This document shows positions 25,260 through 33,695 of a DNA stretch of 64,000 nt, piece after piece (within the stretch, counting starts at the first letter, position 1; each line of letters opens with the position of its first letter). The notes below the pieces were generated by a model. It was not told where the DNA came from and did not search any database. It was given only the letters and a program-made list of their open reading frames with translations. The stretch comes from Saprospira grandis str. Lewin (GTDB lineage: Bacteria > Bacteroidota > Bacteroidia > Chitinophagales > Saprospiraceae). The stretch spans positions 62,001 to 126,000 of the forward strand of contig NC_016940.1 of assembly GCF_000250635.1 (NCBI RefSeq), in the 5' to 3' direction. A program made the position numbers and the translations under genes.

Positions 25260-26846
25260 ATGTTTATGAACTTGAAGCAAATAACATTACTGCTCGCTTC
25301 CCTGGGCCTATTATTGGGTTTGGATAGTTGTCATTTATTGAAAGGAGGGGGCGGAAGCGATGAATTAGACCCCGTTCGGACCAATAAGGATACCGTTAAA
25401 ACCATTGTAGATAATGGCTACAAGCCAGAAATCACGAATCGAGATAGTCTGCGCAACATCAAGCCCGACACCATTGTTTGGCAGGATACTTTGCAAGAAT
25501 CGCAGTTTAAGCAAATCATTGTAGAGTATAGAAAAATTGGGCAGCAGCCGATTATCAAAGACACCTTGGGTTGGATTGATTATGCGGGAACAATCTATGA
25601 GGGCAACCCCAATCAGATGCGTCAGGCCGAGATGAAAGAGCAATATACCTTGACGATCATGTTGCCTTTTTTGGCCAATAAATACTATAAAAACGAGATT
25701 CCGCTTCGTTCTTTGCGGGCTGTAGAATACTATGAGGGCGTAGAATTGGCTTTGGATAGTTTGCAAAAAACCAAGCTAGCCCTAAAGGTACAAGTATTTG
25801 ATACAGAAGCTAGTGAAAGCAAAATAGACAGCCTACTCAAAAGTAAATCTTTGGCGGAATCGGATGTCATTTTGGGTCCGGTGAGTTCTAAACTACTACA
25901 AAAAACGGCCAATTTTGGTCGAGACAGCGGCATTATGGTGGTTTCGCCATTTAACAACAACCCCAGAGTAACAGAAAACAACATTTTCTACCTACAGCTC
26001 AATCCGGGTTATCCGGTGCACTACCAACATATGGGGGCTTTTTTGGCCCAGGGCATTGAGACCCCTGCCGAGCTAAAATACCGCATTAAGAAGCAAAACC
26101 TGCTGATTGTAGGCCAAGAAAGAGACAGCAATGCTGTTCGCGAATTGCTTGCGGCCTACCAAAAGGGGAAAAATGATTTGGATGCTCAGATTCCGAGCTA
26201 CCTCTCGCCCAACAATGGTTTGAGCATTGCCAACATTCAAAAAAAGTTGAGCAAAGATGCCCTAAACATCATCATCATTCCCTCTCATCGCTCTGAAAGT
26301 TTTGTCTTTGCGGCCCTTAGAGAGCTGCATAGTTTGGTAGACCGAGTAGAAAAAGGCAAAGGCTATGAATTTTTAGTCATTGGGATGCCGCAATGGAAAT
26401 ACTACGAGCGGATCAACTACGACTATTACGAAAACCTCCGCCTTCATTTTAGCGATGCCCTTTTTGTGCAAGAAGATAGTCGGGAGGCCAAGGCCTTTAT
26501 CAAAAAATATAAGCAGCGCTATGGCATTGCGCCCAGAGAATTTGCCTATATGGGTTATGATGCCACCCTTTACTTGGGCAAAATGCTAGAAAAATACGGC
26601 ACGGGCTTTCCGGAGCATTTTCATGAAGCGCCCTATTTGGGTTTGCAGACTCGTTTCTACATTGAGGAAGTCATTGAAGAGCGGCCTTTGCTAGAAAATG
26701 AAGAGATCATTGAAAAGCCCCTAATCAATCGTTTTGAAAACCAATTTGTGCACTTTTTGCAATTTAAGGACTACCAACTTCGGCCCCTATCTATCTTTAT
26801 TTCTAAATTGCAGGAAGAAATTGAAGCGCAGCAAAAAGAAGACTAA
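25260..26846 (+). CDS. Lipoprotein with type I periplasmic-binding-protein fold
   Basis: The 528-residue protein has an N-terminal lipobox (LGLLLGLDSC), so it is anchored in the outer or inner membrane facing the periplasm. After a low-complexity linker of about 100 residues comes a region that follows the ABC substrate-binding (type I periplasmic-binding) pattern. It has YTLTIMLPFLANKY near 122-135, SLRAVEYYEGVELALDSL, DVILGPVSSKLLQKTA near 203-218, VVSPFNNNP, and a second lobe with FAYMGYDATLYLGKML near 435. No transporter genes are adjacent, so it may be a scaffold or wall-linked protein, as in LysM-associated homologues. A second ATG lies two codons downstream. Confidence 0.75.
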   Translation: MFMNLKQITLLLASLGLLLGLDSCHLLKGGGGSDELDPVRTNKDTVKTIVDNGYKPEITNRDSLRNIKPDTIVWQDTLQESQFKQIIVEYRKIGQQPIIKDTLGWIDYAGTIYEGNPNQMRQAEMKEQYTLTIMLPFLANKYYKNEIPLRSLRAVEYYEGVELALDSLQKTKLALKVQVFDTEASESKIDSLLKSKSLAESDVILGPVSSKLLQKTANFGRDSGIMVVSPFNNNPRVTENNIFYLQLNPGYPVHYQHMGAFLAQGIETPAELKYRIKKQNLLIVGQERDSNAVRELLAAYQKGKNDLDAQIPSYLSPNNGLSIANIQKKLSKDALNIIIIPSHRSESFVFAALRELHSLVDRVEKGKGYEFLVIGMPQWKYYERINYDYYENLRLHFSDALFVQEDSREAKAFIKKYKQRYGIAPREFAYMGYDATLYLGKMLEKYGTGFPEHFHEAPYLGLQTRFYIEEVIEERPLLENEEIIEKPLINRFENQFVHFLQFKDYQLRPLSIFISKLQEEIEAQQKED

Positions 26847-26887
26847 ACTCTATTCCTTTTGCTCTGTTAGAGACAAAAACAACAATT

Positions 26888-27484
26888 ATGTTTACTGGAA
26901 TCATAGAAGATGCGGGCCAAATTATTGGTCTAGAAAAAGAAGGCAGCAATTTGCATATTAAGGTAGCCTCTCGCCTAGCGCCTGAGCTAAAAATTGACCA
27001 AAGTCTGGCTCATAATGGCGTTTGTTTGACCGTAGTGGCTTGCAATCAGGAGAACTACACAGTCACGGCCATTGAAGAGACCTTAATTCGGACCAACTTG
27101 GGCCAGCTTCAGCTTGGCGACAGCGTTAATTTGGAGCGCGCCATGCCTTATAATGGCCGCCTAGATGGCCATATCGTGCAGGGCCATGTCGATAAAACGG
27201 GCCAATGCCTTGCGGTAGAAGAAGTAGATGGCAGTTGGTATTTTCGCTTTAGCTACGAAATTGCCCCCGAGCATCTTTTGGTCGATAAAGGCTCTATTTG
27301 CATCAATGGCGTTAGCTTGACCGTGGTCAATCCTAGCCAAAATGAATTTTCGGTGGCGATTATCCCCTACACCTACGAGCACACCAGCTTTAAGCAGCTA
27401 AAAGTAGGCGATACCGTCAATCTAGAATTTGATATTTTGGGCAAATACGTGGCCCGCTATGCCGCTGTTTACCAAAACGCCTAA
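26888..27484 (+). CDS. ribE: Riboflavin synthase alpha chain
   Basis: The enzyme dismutates two molecules of 6,7-dimethyl-8-ribityllumazine to riboflavin. It has two homologous lumazine-binding halves. The first begins [12 protein letters not shown] with [14 protein letters not shown], the second carries [14 protein letters not shown] and [15 protein letters not shown]. The 198-residue length is normal. No FMN riboswitch is seen in the 41 bases upstream. It is possibly cotranscribed with the binding-protein lipoprotein, and a strong terminator follows. Confidence 0.96.
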   Translation: MFTGIIEDAGQIIGLEKEGSNLHIKVASRLAPELKIDQSLAHNGVCLTVVACNQENYTVTAIEETLIRTNLGQLQLGDSVNLERAMPYNGRLDGHIVQGHVDKTGQCLAVEEVDGSWYFRFSYEIAPEHLLVDKGSICINGVSLTVVNPSQNEFSVAIIPYTYEHTSFKQLKVGDTVNLEFDILGKYVARYAAVYQNA

Positions 27485-27505
27485 GGTCCTTAACGGAAGG
27501 GCCCC

Positions 27506-27540
27506 AAAGGAGGAAAGCCAAGGCTTTCCTCCTTTTTTTC
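27506..27540 (+). terminator. Intrinsic terminator after ribE
   Basis: AAAGGAGGAAAGCC and its complement form a 14-bp inverted repeat separated by two A, followed by a seven-T run. Confidence 0.92.
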
Positions 27541-27639
27541 TGGCTATATAGAACTTCATATATAAATCAAAGGCCTAACTTCTTTGTAATCCTTTTAAAA
27601 AATCTCATTTTTGGGATTCACCAACTAGGAATACAAATT

Positions 27640-28455
27640 ATGTCTGTACATCAGCCTGTCAAGAAAGTAACCACCCATGTTTTGCACGCCATGAAGCAAA
27701 GAGGCGAAAAGATTTCTATGCTCACCGCCTACGACTTTTCTATGGCCCGCATCCTCGATGAAGCCGGAATTGATGTTTTATTGGTCGGAGATAGCGCCTC
27801 TAATGTTATGGCGGGCCATGAAACCACCCTCCCCATCACCTTGGACCAAATTATCTATCATGCACAATCTGTTGTACGTGGCGTAGACCGCTCCTTTGTG
27901 GTCGTCGATTTGCCTTTTGGTTGCTATCAGGGCGACTCTAAAGCGGCCTTAAATTCTACCATCCGCATCATGAAGGAAACGGGCGGACATGCCGTGAAGT
28001 TAGAGGGCGGTAGCGAAATTTCGGAGTCGATTAGCCGCATTTTGTCGGCTGGCGTTCCTGTTATGGGCCACCTTGGCCTCACCCCTCAATCGATCTATAA
28101 GTTTGGCACCTATAGTGTGCGCGCCAAAAAGGAAGCCGAGGCCAAAAAACTGCTAGAAGATGCCAAATTGCTCGAAAAACTGGGTTGTTTTGCCATTGTT
28201 CTCGAAAAAATCCCCGCTCAATTGGCCAAAGAAGTCGCCCAGGCGGTCAGCATTCCCATTATTGGCATTGGCGCCGGCCCCGATGTAGACGGGCAGGTGC
28301 TGGTGGTGCACGATATGCTGGGCATGACCAAAGATTTTCACCCTCGCTTTTTGCGCCGCTACCTCAATATGTATGAAATGATGAAGGAAGCCACCCAGCG
28401 CTATATCAAGGATGTCAAAACCCAAGATTTTCCCAACGAAAAAGAACAGTACTAA
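27640..28455 (+). CDS. panB: 3-methyl-2-oxobutanoate hydroxymethyltransferase
   Basis: PanB adds a hydroxymethyl group from methylene-tetrahydrofolate to 2-oxoisovalerate, giving ketopantoate, the first committed step of pantothenate synthesis. The 271-residue protein has [37 protein letters not shown] near 46-63 (Mg2+-binding Asp), [29 protein letters not shown] and [18 protein letters not shown]. No panC is adjacent. The start [10 protein letters not shown] fits family members. A dispersed repeat begins 15 bases after the stop. Confidence 0.97.
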   Translation: MSVHQPVKKVTTHVLHAMKQRGEKISMLTAYDFSMARILDEAGIDVLLVGDSASNVMAGHETTLPITLDQIIYHAQSVVRGVDRSFVVVDLPFGCYQGDSKAALNSTIRIMKETGGHAVKLEGGSEISESISRILSAGVPVMGHLGLTPQSIYKFGTYSVRAKKEAEAKKLLEDAKLLEKLGCFAIVLEKIPAQLAKEVAQAVSIPIIGIGAGPDVDGQVLVVHDMLGMTKDFHPRFLRRYLNMYEMMKEATQRYIKDVKTQDFPNEKEQY

Positions 28456-28469
28456 GGTTTTTATTTTTT

Positions 28470-28692
28470 GGGGCTGCCCCTTCCGCCGGGTTGAAACCCA
28501 GCGCAAAGCGGTATCGCTTTGCGAACTTACACAAAATGAGGGTGGAAACCCTCATGAATAATCGGGTCGGGCTATGTCGTGGCTCGCAGGTCTGCTCGGC
28601 CCTGCGCAAAATTTCGCTAGGCTCATTTTGCTAGGTCTGCGGCTAGGCCGCACCACTTTCTATCCCTCAGCCTGCGGGCCTTCGGCCCTGCA
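28470..28692 (+). repeat. Dispersed GC-rich hairpin repeat, copy 10 (subfamily A with inserted mini-hairpins)
   Basis: The usual first hairpin is replaced by three mini-hairpins: CCGGGTTGAAACCCAG, GCAAAGCGGTATCGCTTTGC and ATGAGGGT/ACCCTCAT. The core, GGTCTGCGGC, TCCCTCAGCC and the end hairpin are kept. At about 220 bp it is the longest copy. Confidence 0.9.
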
Positions 28693-28728
28693 AAACGCCA
28701 AAATTGCATTTTTTCATCTCAAGTTATC

Positions 28729-29790
28729 ATGGAAAAAAAATCTCTTGCTCGGATTATCCGCATTAGTTTGCTTATTGTTTTTCTGGGAGCCATTGCGGCT
28801 CTTGGCGCTGCCTATTATTACTACCAAATCATTTTTGGTCCCTCTTTGCCCAAAGAGAAAGAGCAAATTACGCTTTACCTAAAAGAGGCCCCTAGTCTAG
28901 AGCAGCTGGCCGACAGTTTGAGCGAAAAAGCTTGGCTTAAGGACAAGGCCAATTTTGTCTGGGTGGGCCAAAAAATGAAGTTTAAGGGGCGGGCGGGCCG
29001 CTATATTTTAGAAGATACGCTAAGCAGCTACTACCAGCTCTTTGCTCAACTAAGAAAAGGGCAGTCGCCTGTTCGCTTTACCTTTAATAATTTGCGTTTG
29101 CCCCAACAGCTAGCGGGTCTTTTGGGCCAAGAACTAGCCTATGATTCTTTGGCCTATTGGGAAGCCATGCAAAAGGCCGACTTTATGGCCCAGAATCAGC
29201 TTAATCCGCAAACGCTAATGACGCTTTTTATTCCCAATACCTATGAGCTCTACTGGAATATTTCGCCAGAAGAATTTGTGGACCGAATGAAAAAAGAGCA
29301 CAATAAGTTTTGGAAAAGCAACAACCGCCTGGCCCTAGCCGACAGCCTTGGCCTGAGCCCTGCAGAGGTTTATACCTTGGCCTCTATTGTAGATGCAGAA
29401 AGTAATTATGGACCAGAAAAGGCCCGCATTGCTGGCGTTTACCTCAATCGGCTCAAAAGCAAAAGCTGGAAACTAGAAGCCGATCCCACGGTGGTCTTTG
29501 CCCAGGGCGATTTTTCTATCCGAAGAGTCACTAGAGAGATGCTCGAAATTGATTCGCCTTACAATACCTATAAGTATGCAGGTTTGCCTCCCGGCCCTAT
29601 TCGCATGGCCTCTCGCCAAGCCATAGATGCCGTTTTGAAGGCCGAAAAGCACAACTACTGGTTTTTCTGTGCCAAGCCACCAGAAGAAGGGCAGCCCGCC
29701 CAACATGCCTTTGCCCGAAACTCGGCAGAGCATGGCCGAAATGCCAGAACCTACCAGCGTTGGCTCAATCAACAAAAAATTTATCGCTAA
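28729..29790 (+). CDS. mltG: Endolytic murein transglycosylase MltG
   Basis: MltG cleaves nascent peptidoglycan strands and is thought to act as the chain terminator. The 353-residue protein has one N-terminal membrane anchor (residues about 10-35, LLIVFLGAIAALGAAYYYY), a LysM-like region near 45-120, and the YceG catalytic domain. That domain has LASIVDAESN near 221-230, containing the key Glu, then VYLNRL, LEADPTVVFA and SPYNTYKYAGLPPGPI. ELYWNISPEEFVDRM precedes it. Length and domain order are normal. A strong terminator follows. Confidence 0.95.
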   Translation: MEKKSLARIIRISLLIVFLGAIAALGAAYYYYQIIFGPSLPKEKEQITLYLKEAPSLEQLADSLSEKAWLKDKANFVWVGQKMKFKGRAGRYILEDTLSSYYQLFAQLRKGQSPVRFTFNNLRLPQQLAGLLGQELAYDSLAYWEAMQKADFMAQNQLNPQTLMTLFIPNTYELYWNISPEEFVDRMKKEHNKFWKSNNRLALADSLGLSPAEVYTLASIVDAESNYGPEKARIAGVYLNRLKSKSWKLEADPTVVFAQGDFSIRRVTREMLEIDSPYNTYKYAGLPPGPIRMASRQAIDAVLKAEKHNYWFFCAKPPEEGQPAQHAFARNSAEHGRNARTYQRWLNQQKIYR

Positions 29791-29800
29791 GCGAAAATTT

Positions 29801-29836
29801 AAAAAGGAGCAGATGAAAACATCTGCTCCTTTTTTT
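29801..29836 (+). terminator. Intrinsic terminator of mltG
   Basis: A perfect 15-bp stem (AAAAAGGAGCAGATG and complement) with an AAAA loop. Confidence 0.92.
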
Positions 29837-29917
29837 GGCCCAAAATGGAACATTTGGTCCTTTTAGTAATAAAAACCGCCCTAAAAGTGTTAAAGTCTGA
29901 AGAAAAACTGCCCATAG

Positions 29918-29948
29918 TTTGCATATTAAAATCTGATCCGTACATTTG
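29918..29948 (+). promoter_or_regulatory. Strong Bacteroidota-type promoter
   Basis: TTTG (29918-29921), 19 bases, then TACATTTG (29941-29948): an exact fit to the TTTG / TAnnTTTG consensus. The predicted start is near 29955. Confidence 0.8.
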
Positions 29949-29954
29949 TATTGT

Positions 29955-30018
29955 CTTTGTGTTTATTTGTTTGGGTTTTTAGGGGAGGCTGTTCCGAATA
30001 GGAGCAGCCTCTTTTTTT
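29955..30018 (+). ncRNA. Candidate short RNA or terminated leader (about 64 nt)
   Basis: A consensus promoter lies just upstream and a terminator-like hairpin (GAGGCTGTTCC / GGAGCAGCCTC followed by eight T) ends it. No start codon with a useful frame lies between. It could be an independent small RNA or the attenuated leader of the gene that starts at 30121. No known RNA family was recognised. Confidence 0.4.
29985..30018 (+). terminator. Terminator or attenuator hairpin upstream of the coiled-coil gene
   Basis: GAGGCTGTTCC pairs with GGAGCAGCCTC (one mismatch) around GAATA, followed by a T-run. It lies downstream of a promoter and about 100 bases upstream of the next ATG. Confidence 0.75.
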
Positions 30019-30120
30019 TGTACCTATAAAAACGTTTGATTTTAGTCCCTTTTCTGTATATTTAGGGCAAAGGATTTTAGAATGAAATCCTAAGCCAAAA
30101 TACCTAATAGTTAAGAACCT

Positions 30121-31056
30121 ATGTTGAAAATTAGTAAAATCAAGCCAGAGGACTTAAAGACCCTCACCTTTAATGATTATAAGAAGGTGGTACGTCTTCT
30201 TTTTAACGGCTTAAAGAAGTTACACAAAGGGCCAGAGCAGCCTGTAGAATTTGTGGTATTGACCAACTTTGAGTTTGCCGATAAGAAAGGGAAAAAGACC
30301 ATGATTATTTTGCCGGGCAAGCAAACGCCTGAGTGGAAAAAAGAAATTAAACAGCGCCTTAAAGACAACAAGAAAAATGTTTTGGTGGGGCATTGTTTTG
30401 TGAGTGAAACTGATGGCCAGGAAGAGATCAATGTGATGCCCAAGCAGGGAATGGCCAAGGTGGCACAGATCCAAAAAATGGGCAAGCAGATGTTCAATAT
30501 GGCCAAACTGGGCTTTAAGCTAGCTGCTGGTGCGGCAGAAGCTTCTAATGCGGCCTCTGCCTCTATGGACCAATCTGCACTAGAGGAGCAGCAAGAGGCC
30601 AAGGCCCAAACAGAAGACAGCGCCAAAGCGGCCAAAAAAGAGGCGCTCAAAGAAGAGCTCAAGGCTTTGGTAGATAGCTCTAAAGAAATTAAATCAGACT
30701 TTGACAAGGTCAAGGAATTGGCGGCTCGCCTCAAGAAGGGCGAAAGCCAGCAAACTGATTTGAGTTTTACGCAAGATGTCGTTGAAAAGGTAGAGCAATT
30801 TATCAATGCCTTTCATAATAGCAAAAAACCGATTCAGGAGCGCTTGCAGGGCCATAAAGATATGATTGCGGCCCAATTGCCCAAGCTAGAAAAATTGGCC
30901 GAGCGCCTAGGCAGCCAATCTTCTGGCGCCAATGCGGCAGATGCTACCGCTAACCTCAGTCTAGAAGAACTAAAAGCAGGCATGCAAGCCGCTAAAAAGG
31001 CCGTAGATCAACTGAAAAAAGAGTTGGACCTAGATGCCATTTTGGCTAGCCTCTAA
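30121..31056 (+). CDS. Cytosolic coiled-coil protein, function unknown
   Basis: I do not recognise this 311-residue protein. Residues 1-110 look globular and basic, with strands VEFVVLTNFEFAD near 42-54, TMIILPG near 60 and NVLVGHCFVSETDG near 85-98. Residues 140-310 are almost entirely charged heptads (Glu/Lys/Ala-rich) that should form long coiled coils. There is no signal peptide or membrane helix. The gene lies alone between an attenuator-like hairpin upstream and a perfect palindromic terminator downstream. A structural or scaffold role is a guess only. Confidence 0.75.
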   Translation: MLKISKIKPEDLKTLTFNDYKKVVRLLFNGLKKLHKGPEQPVEFVVLTNFEFADKKGKKTMIILPGKQTPEWKKEIKQRLKDNKKNVLVGHCFVSETDGQEEINVMPKQGMAKVAQIQKMGKQMFNMAKLGFKLAAGAAEASNAASASMDQSALEEQQEAKAQTEDSAKAAKKEALKEELKALVDSSKEIKSDFDKVKELAARLKKGESQQTDLSFTQDVVEKVEQFINAFHNSKKPIQERLQGHKDMIAAQLPKLEKLAERLGSQSSGANAADATANLSLEELKAGMQAAKKAVDQLKKELDLDAILASL

Positions 31057-31075
31057 CTAGCGCTTAGGAGTATTG

Positions 31076-31114
31076 AAAAGGCAGAAAACCAATTGGTTTT
31101 CTGCCTTTTTTTTT
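31076..31114. terminator. Palindromic terminator after the coiled-coil gene
   Basis: A 15-bp perfect inverted repeat (AAAAGGCAGAAAACC and complement) around AATT, then a T-run leading into a truncated GGGGCTGCC fragment of the dispersed repeat. Confidence 0.92.
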
Positions 31115-31150
31115 GGGGCTGCCTAAAATTTTGTGTTCTCCCTTTTTGTA

Positions 31151-31345
31151 GCCTAGGGAAAAGCCCCTAGGCCACTATATAATATGAAAACCAGTGGGTT
31201 AAAACCCACTGCAAAAAAGATGGCCATTCTACATCCAAAAAAATGAGCCGATGGTTGAAACCATCGGCCCATATCATTTATAGCAAAGAAGGGCTTTAGC
31301 CCGCCAGTTTGCATAGACCTGCAAGCATGGACTTCAGCCCATGGG
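31151..31345. repeat. Cluster of mini-hairpins with short constant loops
   Basis: At least five small inverted repeats follow each other: GCCTAGGG/CCCTAGGC (31151-31172), AGTGGGTT/AACCCACT (31193-31210), GCCGATGGTT/AACCATCGGC (31247-31268), GGGCT/AGCCC (31291-31302) and TGGACTTCAGCCCA (31328-31341). Arms differ, but the loops are nearly always TTNAA- or TTYAG-like. No gene is seen. Confidence 0.8.
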
Positions 31346-31400
31346 CCCAAAACTGCCCGACCGCCGAAGAAGAACGCACAAGGAAAAAAGACAGTTGAGC

Positions 31401-31512
31401 AGCCTAGCGATGTGCAGGGGTGGCCGAAGGCCAGACCAAGCGGGCGCAGCCCGCGCAGGGCCGAGCGAGCAGCGAGCCCCGAAACGTAGCGCCCGCCGAA
31501 GGCGGGAGGCCT
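31401..31512 (-). repeat. Dispersed GC-rich hairpin repeat, copy 11 (subfamily B)
   Basis: The minus strand has CCTCCCGCCTTCGGCGGG, GCGCTACG, the diverged core GGCTCGCTGCTCGCTCGGCC, a GCGGGCTGCGCCCGC hairpin, GGTCTGGCC and ACATCGCTAGGC. Confidence 0.88.
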
Positions 31513-31727
31513 ATGAAATCCTCCCCCTACATTCTAATTATTGTTCGATTTTTTGCTCTAGAAGGGTCTTTTCCGGATTGAGCAATTTGCAGGACACCCT
31601 TAGATTCTGGACTCCTAGCACTCTTGCTCTAATTTTTCGTCAAAATATGTTTCAAAAAACACTAAGTGTTAATAAAATTTTGAGAAATAAAATCGACCAA
31701 AAGCAATAGGGACTAAAGTCGCAACCT

Positions 31728-32213
31728 CTACCAATAGGTAAATGGAGAATCATGAGATATCACATAAACAGACTCCTTATCCTTGTAGTAATTTATGCCA
31801 TAGTATTTATTCTCTCCTTCGATCGAAAGTCGGAAAGGCTTATCATTTATGTGAAAAAAAAATTGGCTCCACTTAAATTTTTCTGCAGAAATGATGGTAG
31901 GCGACTCCTTGCCTGTAATATAAAAGTATTTTTCTCCATCCCTGCAAAAGCAACTTAGCTGAAGAGAAGTAAGCTCACTGTTCCATGTTTTGACACTATC
32001 TAGATCAAAGATTTTTACTTCTTCGCCTAGGGTATCCAAAAAGCTCAACGCAACTGTTTCATTAAGAAATCCGGTCTGAAAATCAACTTTAAAGATACAG
32101 CTATCAGCTAGGTTTTTGCTTAATTTATCCTGATTAACTACAGTAAGTTCTTTTGTGGAAGAACAAGCAAAAATTAACATGAGCAGGGGCAGTCCTATAC
32201 AAAATTTCATCAT
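31728..32213 (-). CDS. Small lipoprotein, function unknown
   Basis: The 161-residue protein begins with a lipoprotein signal, MMKFCIGLPLLMLIFACSST, with the lipobox Cys at about residue 17, and is probably anchored in the outer membrane. The mature part has no family I recognise; strands such as CIFKVDFQTGFLNE and EKYFYITGKES suggest a small beta-barrel or sandwich. It is more AT-rich than the housekeeping genes around it. It is the last of three small genes on this strand, possibly an operon of recent acquisition. The second Met is an equally good start. Confidence 0.7.
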   Translation of the reverse strand: MMKFCIGLPLLMLIFACSSTKELTVVNQDKLSKNLADSCIFKVDFQTGFLNETVALSFLDTLGEEVKIFDLDSVKTWNSELTSLQLSCFCRDGEKYFYITGKESPTIISAEKFKWSQFFFHINDKPFRLSIEGENKYYGINYYKDKESVYVISHDSPFTYW

Positions 32214-32253
32214 CTCTATTTCCTCTTATTAGTTTGGGCAACAGCAGTTTCCT

Positions 32254-32757
32254 TTAATCCATTTGATAATAAAAAGTATCTGGAAAATAGGTATAGTCCT
32301 CAGTACTTTCAGACTCAATATAAGCGCTTACCCATTTTGGAAAATAATATTCAACACTAATGACATTAGTTTCAATTAGGGTATATTTTGCGAAAGCATC
32401 TCCAACTTTAGGGGCAGTTAGGCCCTCAAAACTATCTTGAAACTTTGCGTCGTATCGACAATCCATTTTGGCATCCCAATACATAATTGCTTCATTATCA
32501 GTATAAATTACTGGAAACATATACAGACAGTGAACAGAATGTAAATAATATAGCTTATCCGCTCCAAACCAGATTTGAACTCCTTTACTCCCCTTGGGGT
32601 TCCACCTAAAGTCTTTGATAAAAGGGTTTAGTTTTTTAACTTTTATAGGCTGCTGTATTGAATCTATCCGCCCCAAAGAATGGTCTGTTGTTTCCAAAGC
32701 TCCACAGCTTGCAGAGCACAAAAGCAAGCAGCTTATTAAGCAAAAGTAATTTATCAT
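32254..32757 (-). CDS. Small lipoprotein, function unknown
   Basis: Starting at the ATG at 32757 gives MINYFCLISCLLLCSASCGA, a lipoprotein signal with the lipobox Cys at residue 18. The longer frame to 32823 puts 22 charged residues before it and is rejected. The mature region is rich in Tyr, Phe and Trp (DKLYYLHSVHCLYMF, FPKWVSAYIES). I recognise no family. It lies 41 bases upstream of the next lipoprotein gene on the same strand. Confidence 0.65.
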   Translation of the reverse strand: MINYFCLISCLLLCSASCGALETTDHSLGRIDSIQQPIKVKKLNPFIKDFRWNPKGSKGVQIWFGADKLYYLHSVHCLYMFPVIYTDNEAIMYWDAKMDCRYDAKFQDSFEGLTAPKVGDAFAKYTLIETNVISVEYYFPKWVSAYIESESTEDYTYFPDTFYYQMD

Positions 32758-32902
32758 TTTTCTATAGCCATTGTTAATTAGATGAATAGATAGGCTTCTT
32801 TTAAGGATGTGATCCTTTCCCAAAATAACAAGCAGCCTTCTATCGCAAAACTGGCTAGCTGTAGACCTGAACTAGTGCAGATGAACAGCCAGTCCCCTCA
32901 AA

Positions 32903-33418
32903 TCAGAACTCCCCCTTTCTCCTTTTTAGGTAATTTACGATTATTTTATTATTTGAATTCTCTATAGAAAACTTAAATAAATCATTTAACAGTTCGACAA
33001 GCATCACATTAGACTCTATATTTCCAGAATTACAACTAATAAAATCGCCATCCCCTATTTTGATAATTACATCAGTTCCATCTAAGATGTTTTCACTCCC
33101 ACAATCTGACACTTTTACCATATTACTTAAAAGTGCAAAAACTTCTCGAGATTTTGATGAAATTGAGTCTTGAGCTTCAATTACTGCATCTTTACCAGGA
33201 AATACACTTTTTGAATTATATAAAACTATCTCCGTTTTAATATTAGAATCATTCGCTTTTAAACTAATGCTACATTTAGTCTTTTCAAAGGCGGGGCCGA
33301 AAAATACGGTCACCTCTTTTGGTTCGTCCCTTCCCCCAAATAAAAGTAGGAATAAAAACAATGGCAAGACTACGTATATAGTAGACAAGCTGCCTTTCGA
33401 CCTTCTCCCTACTTCCAT
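32903..33418 (-). CDS. Small membrane-anchored protein, function unknown
   Basis: The protein has one hydrophobic segment (STIYVVLPLFLFLLLFGG) close to its start and a soluble domain of about 140 residues with low-complexity Ser/Asn/Ile content. No family is recognised. The Met at 33418 (MEVGRRSKG) places the basic residues just before the membrane segment; an in-frame Met at 33463 is possible. AT content is clearly higher than in neighbouring genes. It heads the group of three small genes transcribed leftward. Confidence 0.6.
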   Translation of the reverse strand: MEVGRRSKGSLSTIYVVLPLFLFLLLFGGRDEPKEVTVFFGPAFEKTKCSISLKANDSNIKTEIVLYNSKSVFPGKDAVIEAQDSISSKSREVFALLSNMVKVSDCGSENILDGTDVIIKIGDGDFISCNSGNIESNVMLVELLNDLFKFSIENSNNKIIVNYLKRRKGEF

Positions 33419-33695
33419 ATTTAACAACTTTTTACATATTTGAGTTTTCGATACATGCCTCATAACAGCCTTATTCCTCCCCCCAAACCAACACTAAAAA
33501 CCAACAAGCAGAATATTCTCTCCTCTTTTTGGTGACCCCTCTATAGCTTTGGCATCTACAGAGAAGAAAAACTTAAAGTAAGTTAAAAAGAAAAAAGTAA
33601 AGCAACTAATTGCTCAAATAATTGTATATACAGCAGCCCTGCCTTAATTAACCGACCCGCTAGCTCTCCCCAAAGCTAGACTAACTAGAACAAGA

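Noticed and set aside
26847-26887. FMN riboswitch before riboflavin synthase
   Set aside because: The gap is only 41 bases and lacks the conserved RFN core.
30177-30806. 209-codon minus-strand ORF opposite the coiled-coil gene
   Set aside because: It mirrors Lys/Glu/Ala heptad codons as Ser/Leu-rich sequence, has no start context, and lacks independent support.
31151-31345. Mini-hairpin cluster as a CRISPR array
   Set aside because: Arms differ between hairpins and spacing is irregular, so there is no constant repeat.
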